The position numbers were made by a program, and so were the translations under genes. 64,000 nucleotides of DNA from Paenibacillus spongiae (GTDB lineage Bacteria > Bacillota > Bacilli > Paenibacillales > Paenibacillaceae): assembly GCF_024734895.1 (NCBI RefSeq), contig NZ_CP091430.1:7503501-7567500 (forward strand), read 5' to 3'. Below are positions 59,793-64,000 of this stretch, in pieces. Positions within the stretch are counted from its first letter, which is position 1. Each line of letters opens with the position of its first letter. The notes under the pieces were generated by a model. It worked only from the letters and a program-made list of their open reading frames with translations, was not told the origin of the DNA and searched no databases.

Positions 59793-60758
59793 ATGAAAAA
59801 AGTAGAACGGATTAACATCATCATGCGGTACATCAACAACCGCGCCCATTTTACCGTTTCGGAAATCATGCGTGAGTTTAACATCTCCCGTTCGACGGCG
59901 ATTAGAGATATCAGGGAAATTGAAGCGATGGGAATGCCACTAGTCGCCGAAGTCGGGAGGGATGGGGGCTATTTTGTGATGCACAACTCCATCCTGCCCA
60001 ATGTCCGTTTTACCGATAATGAGATTAAAGCCCTTTTCATCGCCTTCATGGCCACACGAAATCTACAACTCCCTTATCTCAAGAGTCGCCAATCTTTAGC
60101 GGAAAAATTGCTCGGCCTCCTCTCGGAAAACCAGCAAGATGACCTTGTTCTGTTAAATCAAATCCTGCTGTTCGAAGGAACCAACCCCCACAATCCAGAC
60201 CTGCTTGATCTGTCCGATCTGCCCCATCCTATGTTAGAACAGCTTATTCAAATCCTTCTTACGGACAGCTACTTAGTGGTTTCCGTCGAAGAAGGGAGGG
60301 AAATCAAGTCTTATCCCATCTACCTCATGCACCTATATCGTGAAAAAAGCTCATGGCAAATTGAAGGCTTTGACCTAGAGGAGGAAAAGAGGCGGATTAT
60401 TCCGGTCGACAATCTCACCGATGTTAAACCATACTCTGAGAAAAAAAGAACAAGCAAGAAGAAGATTAGAGAACAACTAAGCAAGCAGGAAGAAGCCATC
60501 AACCTTGTCCTAGAACTTGGTCCGAAGGCGATTGCCCAGTTCAAAAAATACCATCCATTGAAAATTTCAATTTCATATACGAATCCTTTTCAAACGACAG
60601 CTATTTTAAAGACTTTCATCAATGTTCATCATCCGGATGAGTTGGCCGAAATAACAAATTGGCTGCTTTTCTTGGGTCGAGACATCAAGGTCAGGGAGGT
60701 GCCGAAAGAAGTTGCAGAAGGATTACAGGAGAGAGTGGATGTTTTAGGGAACAAGTAA
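59793..60758 (+). CDS. YafY-type (HTH + WYL) transcriptional regulator
   Basis: 321 residues. The winged helix VERINIIMRYINNRAHFTVS, EIMREFNISRSTAIRDIREI is followed by GMPLVAEVGRDGGYFV, the usual YafY hinge. The WYL domain has MHLYREKSSWQIEGFDLEEE and KRRIIPVDNLTDV. It is divergent from the GyrI-like/DoxX operon and very probably controls it; the effector is unknown. Its 3' end overlaps by 15 bases the end of the convergent pectinacetylesterase-family gene. Confidence 0.92.
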   Translation: MKKVERINIIMRYINNRAHFTVSEIMREFNISRSTAIRDIREIEAMGMPLVAEVGRDGGYFVMHNSILPNVRFTDNEIKALFIAFMATRNLQLPYLKSRQSLAEKLLGLLSENQQDDLVLLNQILLFEGTNPHNPDLLDLSDLPHPMLEQLIQILLTDSYLVVSVEEGREIKSYPIYLMHLYREKSSWQIEGFDLEEEKRRIIPVDNLTDVKPYSEKKRTSKKKIREQLSKQEEAINLVLELGPKAIAQFKKYHPLKISISYTNPFQTTAILKTFINVHHPDELAEITNWLLFLGRDIKVREVPKEVAEGLQERVDVLGNK

Positions 60759-61958
60759 GCCCTCTTTCTCTACAAAATGCCGCCCCACGGAGTAATATTC
60801 ATCCTTATTCACGGCATCGTCCAGCCACTTCATCAGCTTCACCCCGTCCTGTTCGGCTTTGTAAAAATGATTTAATGGGGAGAGTGTATGCGGTGTCCTG
60901 CCCGTCTTCTCGTTAAGACCGTAATCAGTGATGTAATAATAGTAGCCTGGCAAACCTTCAGTTAGCTCTCCGGCAGATTGCAGCATGCGGGCCGACCAGC
61001 GATGCACATATTCGCCATCGTCCGAATCGTCACCATTCAGATCCTTTTCAAAGTCAAACAGCAGCTCATCATAAAGCGTATTGGACTGCAAAAGTACCGC
61101 GTTGTCCGGGAGCAGCTTGCGGTTCGCCGCGAATACGGACGAAATCAAATCGCCGTGGACTTCATAACCAAAGGTTGCTGCAAAGTTGGCCTTCCATTCG
61201 TTATCGATAATATCCGGCCAGCGGTCGGCATTTAAGTAGGAGCCGTCCGAATATTGATAAATGCGGGCATCCGGGTAGCGTTTCGCAATCTCAGGCGCCC
61301 AGAAAGCAGCTCCGAATCCTCCGGCGCTTTCTCCCGCAATGAGGATCTTTTCCGGCGCAGCGAAATGGTTTGCAATCCATTCCAATGCGGCGCGCGTATT
61401 GGCTTGACCGTTGTAACGCATTGTAAACGGTTTGCCTTTGGCGTCCGTGTATTCCTTGGATGCATTCCCGATATGCAGATCACCAGTCGAATAAGGGATA
61501 TATACAATATTCCAATCCTTGAACGGATTGTCAGGGTTATTATTTTTCAACAGGCCGCCAAGCGTGCTTACTTTAAAGAATGGAATGTTCGGAAAGTAAT
61601 ATTTGATCTCACCGTTCTTCATTACATTACTCAGACTGATCGGCTGTGCGGCAGTCGCCGCATCCCAGGCCACACCGCCCCCAGAAAAATAAATGATCAA
61701 TTTATCTTCAGCAGCTGCTCCCTTATTGGCAAGTAAGTAGTATTCCGAACCGTCGGCAGAAATGACTTGTGCATCCTGGTCAAACTTGATTTTATTCCAG
61801 ACATAGCGCTCCGCAGCAGCCCATTTATCCGGTTCAGCAGGCTTTTCAAGTATGAAGAAATAAACATAACCCGCCAAACCACCCAAAACAAGTGTAATTC
61901 CGCCTATCGCAGTCAGGAGAATCTTGTTGATTCTTTTCACTATTTTCTTTTTTGCCAC
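60744..61958 (-). CDS. pectinacetylesterase-family hydrolase, membrane-anchored
   Basis: 404 residues from GTG 61958 (AAAGGA upstream). A N-terminal segment, ILLTAIGGITLVLGGLAGYV, anchors or exports the protein. The esterase fold has LIIYFSGGGVAWDAATAAQP (oxyanion region), the nucleophile in ILIAGESAGGFGAAF, and the C-terminal HTLSPLNHFY with the likely catalytic His. The family includes plant pectin acetylesterases and bacterial homologues acting on acetylated polymers. A palindrome or terminator lies in its 5' leader. No pectin-degradation genes are near. Confidence 0.85.
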   Translation of the reverse strand: MAKKKIVKRINKILLTAIGGITLVLGGLAGYVYFFILEKPAEPDKWAAAERYVWNKIKFDQDAQVISADGSEYYLLANKGAAAEDKLIIYFSGGGVAWDAATAAQPISLSNVMKNGEIKYYFPNIPFFKVSTLGGLLKNNNPDNPFKDWNIVYIPYSTGDLHIGNASKEYTDAKGKPFTMRYNGQANTRAALEWIANHFAAPEKILIAGESAGGFGAAFWAPEIAKRYPDARIYQYSDGSYLNADRWPDIIDNEWKANFAATFGYEVHGDLISSVFAANRKLLPDNAVLLQSNTLYDELLFDFEKDLNGDDSDDGEYVHRWSARMLQSAGELTEGLPGYYYYITDYGLNEKTGRTPHTLSPLNHFYKAEQDGVKLMKWLDDAVNKDEYYSVGRHFVEKEGLLVP

Positions 61959-62010
61959 ACAAAGACCGTCCTTTCAACCATAAAGTAGTCCACAAGTTTT
62001 TCAAATAAAA

Positions 62011-62035
62011 ACAGACGGTATTCACTACCGTCTGT
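62011..62035 (-). promoter_or_regulatory. perfect inverted repeat in the hydrolase leader (operator or terminator)
   Basis: ACAGACGGTA-TTCAC-TACCGTCTGT is a perfect 10-5-10 repeat. On the minus strand it is followed by TTTTTATTTG, so it can act as an intrinsic terminator in the leader of the hydrolase gene (about 55 bases upstream). As DNA it also looks like a TetR-family operator. Which of the two it is cannot be decided here. Confidence 0.6.
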
Positions 62036-62243
62036 AACGCACTGTCCTCGGTCATCTCAATCAATAATATCAGGCTGACGATAAGCCAAAACGTGGAACT
62101 AAAGCAGCTATCTTCCTCTCCGCCCTCCTTCCATCCATAATATATCCCCCAGATCAGAGCGTAAAGTACTAACTGTTTTGGATATTTGCTTTTTTTAGGG
62201 AAATTTCACAAACTCTATACCAGTAAACATTATTTTTCACCGT

Positions 62244-62290
62244 CACTTATGATACGGCTCAGCTTAACGGGTTTATCGGCGAAAAATAAG
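62244..62290. repeat. dispersed repeat copy 3 (motif only)
   Basis: ACTTATGATACGGCTCAGCT then TAACGGGTTTATCGGCGAAA, AATAAG. It matches the copies at 24787 and 48028 but has no hairpin. A shorter match (CGATACGGTTCAGCGAAA) is at 50490-50507. Confidence 0.6.
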
Positions 62291-62398
62291 TTTGTAATTG
62301 CAAGGTTTTACTTAAAAGAAATACAGCCATATCACTTTCGTTTCTGCAACAGTGACTATGCGCGACGCTTTCTTGCGTTCGGGGAGCTCGATTTACGC

Positions 62399-62452
62399 TT
62401 GACACGCTACGTTTACACTTGTAAACTTTAAATATCGTTTACAAGTGTAAAC
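62399..62452 (+). promoter_or_regulatory. blaI promoter with two BlaI-type operators
   Basis: TTGACA (62399-62404), 17-base spacer, TAAACT (62422-62427). GTTTACA-CT-TGTAAAC (62411-62426) covers the spacer and -10, and GTTTACA-AG-TGTAAAC (62437-62452) lies 26 bases further. Both contain TACANNTGTA, the BlaI/MecI core, so BlaI autoregulation is very likely. Confidence 0.92.
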
Positions 62453-62476
62453 AACGAGATCAAGGAGGGTGAAACG

Positions 62477-62854
62477 ATGCACGAGTCCCCACACATTACC
62501 GAGGCCGAAAGCGAAGTGATGAAGCTCCTCTGGCAAAAGGAGCCTTTGTCCGCCAGCGAGGTAATTACCGAATTAACCCAGAAAATGAAATGGTCGGATC
62601 AGACGATTAAAACCTTCCTGAATAGGCTTCACAAGAAGAAAGCGATTCGATTCGAAAAGTCCGGCCGGAACTACCTCTACTATTCGCTGGTTTCGCATGA
62701 TGAATACTTAAAAGCCGAGAATCGTTCATTCCTGAATAGAGTTTATAAAGGAGCCGTAGGGATGCTGTGCGCGAAATTTCTCGAAGAAGAGACACTCTCG
62801 GAAAAAGATATTGAGGAGCTTCAACAAATCTTGAAGAACAAGAAGAAGTTATGA
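62477..62854 (+). CDS. BlaI/MecI/CopY family repressor
   Basis: 125 residues. The winged helix ITEAESEVMKLLWQKEPLSA, SEVITELTQKMKWSDQTIKT, FLNRLHKKKAIRFEKSGRNY is a standard BlaI fold; the dimer/cleavage region follows. AAGGAGG is upstream. Its stop overlaps the start of the sensor gene (ATGA). It should repress its own operon and any target with the same operators until the sensor is activated by a cell-wall drug. No beta-lactamase gene is in this window. Confidence 0.94.
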   Translation: MHESPHITEAESEVMKLLWQKEPLSASEVITELTQKMKWSDQTIKTFLNRLHKKKAIRFEKSGRNYLYYSLVSHDEYLKAENRSFLNRVYKGAVGMLCAKFLEEETLSEKDIEELQQILKNKKKL

Positions 62855-64000
62855 AGTATCTGGAAACGGTCTTTTCTCTTCTGTTCACTGCGTCACTGGC
62901 ATCGACGGTAATCCTATTGTTGCTACTCTTGATTCGGAAGCTGATCCAAAAGCACCTTAAACCTAAAGTTGTTCATATATTGTGGTTTCTTGTGTTGATT
63001 AAGCTTCTGGTTCCCATTGCTCCGGAGAGTCCCATAAGCCTGTTTAATGCGCTGCCGCAAACGTTCCCGATGGAATGGAATTCTGATCAGAAGAGTAAGC
63101 AACACAATCCCTTTACTGAGACCGGTTCCAGCACGGAAATTCAATCCAATTATATTGATGTAAAAAAACAGCTTCCCGAGTTCACCCCGAACCGGGTGAA
63201 CGAACCAGGATCTTCAGTCATAACACGTTCTTCTCAAGACAATTTCCCAGGGGCCACGGATGGACTGACTTGGCAATCGATTGGCTCGCTGGTATGGCTT
63301 GTAGGGCTTCTATGCTTGGGTGGATATTACCTGTTTAGCGCGCTGATTTTCAGAAAAAGAGTCGGAAACTCCCTAAAGATCGAGGACGCTGAAGTACTCA
63401 CCGTTCTTGAGGCGTGCAAAGAGAAGCTGAACATTAAAAAACGGATATACGCCTATGAAACAAGCCATCTTCGCAGCCCTTGTCTTTATGGCTTATGGAA
63501 GCCGAGGATTTATTTGCCCGAAGATATCGGCACGATCGCCGATTCAAATCAGCTGACGCATATCCTGATGCATGAGCTGATTCACTACAAGCGTAAGGAC
63601 TTATGGTTTAACTCCCTGTGGGCTCTTTCCGTAGGGATGCATTGGTACAACCCTTTGGTGTGGCTTTCCGTAAGAAAGATGAAAGCCGACCAGGAGGTGG
63701 CCTGCGACGCGAGTGTTCTTGAAGCGCTGGGCGAGCGTGAAGCTGTGTCCTATGGCATGACCTTACTTATGCTGTCGCGTTCATTTTCCCAACAATCCTC
63801 TCCTCGGATCAACCTATCGCATTTTGGGGACAGCAAATATGAAGCGAAACGGAGAATAATGATGATCACCTCGTTTAAGAAAGGTTCGTACAAGCTATCC
63901 GCCGCTTCTATTCTCTTGGTTATTGTTTTGAGTGCCATCTTGCTCACCAATGCGTCGGATGCCGGGAAGGGTACCGAGTTGGATACTGCTGCCCAAGCAG
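62851..64000 (+). CDS. BlaR1/MecR1-type M56 sensor peptidase, N-terminal part
   Basis: About 383 residues are seen before the window ends. Membrane segments LLFTASLASTVILLLLLLI, VVHILWFLVLIKLLVPIAP and SLVWLVGLLCLGGYYLFSAL precede the zinc site HELIHYKRKD (HEXXH) and the second ligand region DQEVACDASVLEA. LYGLWKPRIYLPEDIG is the family's conserved strand. It senses cell-wall inhibitors and triggers removal of BlaI. The penicillin-binding sensor domain, if any, lies beyond the right edge, so it could also be a BlaR-like protein with a different output. It is translationally coupled to blaI. Confidence 0.92.
   Translation, partial: MKYLETVFSLLFTASLASTVILLLLLLIRKLIQKHLKPKVVHILWFLVLIKLLVPIAPESPISLFNALPQTFPMEWNSDQKSKQHNPFTETGSSTEIQSNYIDVKKQLPEFTPNRVNEPGSSVITRSSQDNFPGATDGLTWQSIGSLVWLVGLLCLGGYYLFSALIFRKRVGNSLKIEDAEVLTVLEACKEKLNIKKRIYAYETSHLRSPCLYGLWKPRIYLPEDIGTIADSNQLTHILMHELIHYKRKDLWFNSLWALSVGMHWYNPLVWLSVRKMKADQEVACDASVLEALGEREAVSYGMTLLMLSRSFSQQSSPRINLSHFGDSKYEAKRRIMMITSFKKGSYKLSAASILLVIVLSAILLTNASDAGKGTELDTAAQA

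Larger units (their letters stand above)
61959..62476. other. intergenic region between hydrolase and BlaI genes
   Basis: No gene was found. The region holds a 25-bp inverted repeat (62011-62035), a motif-only copy of the dispersed repeat (62244-62290) and the divergent promoter/operators of blaI (62399-62452). Confidence 0.6.

Noticed and set aside
62186..62431. 81-codon plus-strand frame
   Set aside because: It contains the dispersed repeat and ends inside the BlaI operator; no ribosome site.
1..64000. CRISPR arrays, tRNA/rRNA genes, intact transposase or integrase genes
   Set aside because: I looked for regularly spaced direct repeats with unique spacers, tRNA-type T-loops (GGTTCGAATCC) and transposase motifs and saw none; a covariance-model and HMM search would be needed to exclude them fully.

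Overview
The window looks like a chromosomal segment of a low-to-mid GC Gram-positive spore-former of the Paenibacillus type. This is inferred from gene families (several 5'-AGGAGG-type ribosome binding sites, GTG/TTG starts, LplA/LplB-style sugar ABC transporters with a membrane-bound AraC regulator, a 7TM hybrid kinase, an S-layer-homology remnant, many small two-component/ABC drug-response modules). No rRNA, tRNA, CRISPR array, prophage or intact transposase was seen.

Layout. 1-2.2 kb: the N-terminal part of a sugar-binding lipoprotein and a LacI-type regulator. 2.2-2.9 kb: an intergenic repeat cluster. 2.9-7.1 kb: a PP-loop ATPase, then a response regulator / ABC ATPase / permease / histidine kinase operon. 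7.1-15 kb: a two-domain glycosyltransferase convergent with a six-gene, mostly overlapping operon for a CDP-linked 3,6-dideoxyhexose (rfbH, rfbF, rfbG, an SDR enzyme, and a split transketolase). 15-19.6 kb: a 1029-residue double-kinase hybrid sensor and a double-GNAT protein. 19.8-24.8 kb: an EamA exporter with a terminator in its leader, malate:quinone oxidoreductase, a truncated DUF4180 gene and YerD. 24.9-27.6 kb: MarR with a divergent membrane protein, and MerR plus GNAT behind a 19-bp-spacer promoter. 28-31.9 kb: a nucleotidyltransferase-like protein with a UvrA paralogue. 32-40.2 kb: an SLH-protein remnant, a TarJ-like dehydrogenase with a TIM-barrel isomerase, a membrane AraC regulator, and a convergent sugar ABC importer. 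40.5-44.9 kb: a double-VOC protein, a Crp/glutaredoxin/DsrE thiol cluster, a lipoprotein and a SUKH protein. 45.2-48 kb: MerR plus an exported agmatine deiminase in a visibly AT-rich patch, followed by repeats. 48.2-52 kb: small accessory genes (methyltransferase, BtrH-like, PadR). 52.2-57.3 kb: an FtsX/ABC exporter with its own two-component system. 57.5-60.8 kb: a locally duplicated GyrI-like module with DoxX and a divergent WYL regulator. 60.7-64 kb: a pectinacetylesterase-family protein and a BlaI/BlaR1 pair cut by the window end.

The strongest candidate for something little described is the CDP-sugar operon at 9010-15005. It makes the CDP-3,6-dideoxy-4-ketohexose backbone but carries a two-subunit transketolase where Yersinia-type clusters have the flavoenzyme YerE. 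This suggests a ketol-transferring route to a two-carbon-branched sugar. Secondary points are a lipoprotein agmatine deiminase, a UvrA paralogue coupled to a nucleotidyltransferase, several dispersed intergenic repeats, and several decayed genes. All functional calls are from reading the sequence; no database search was run.
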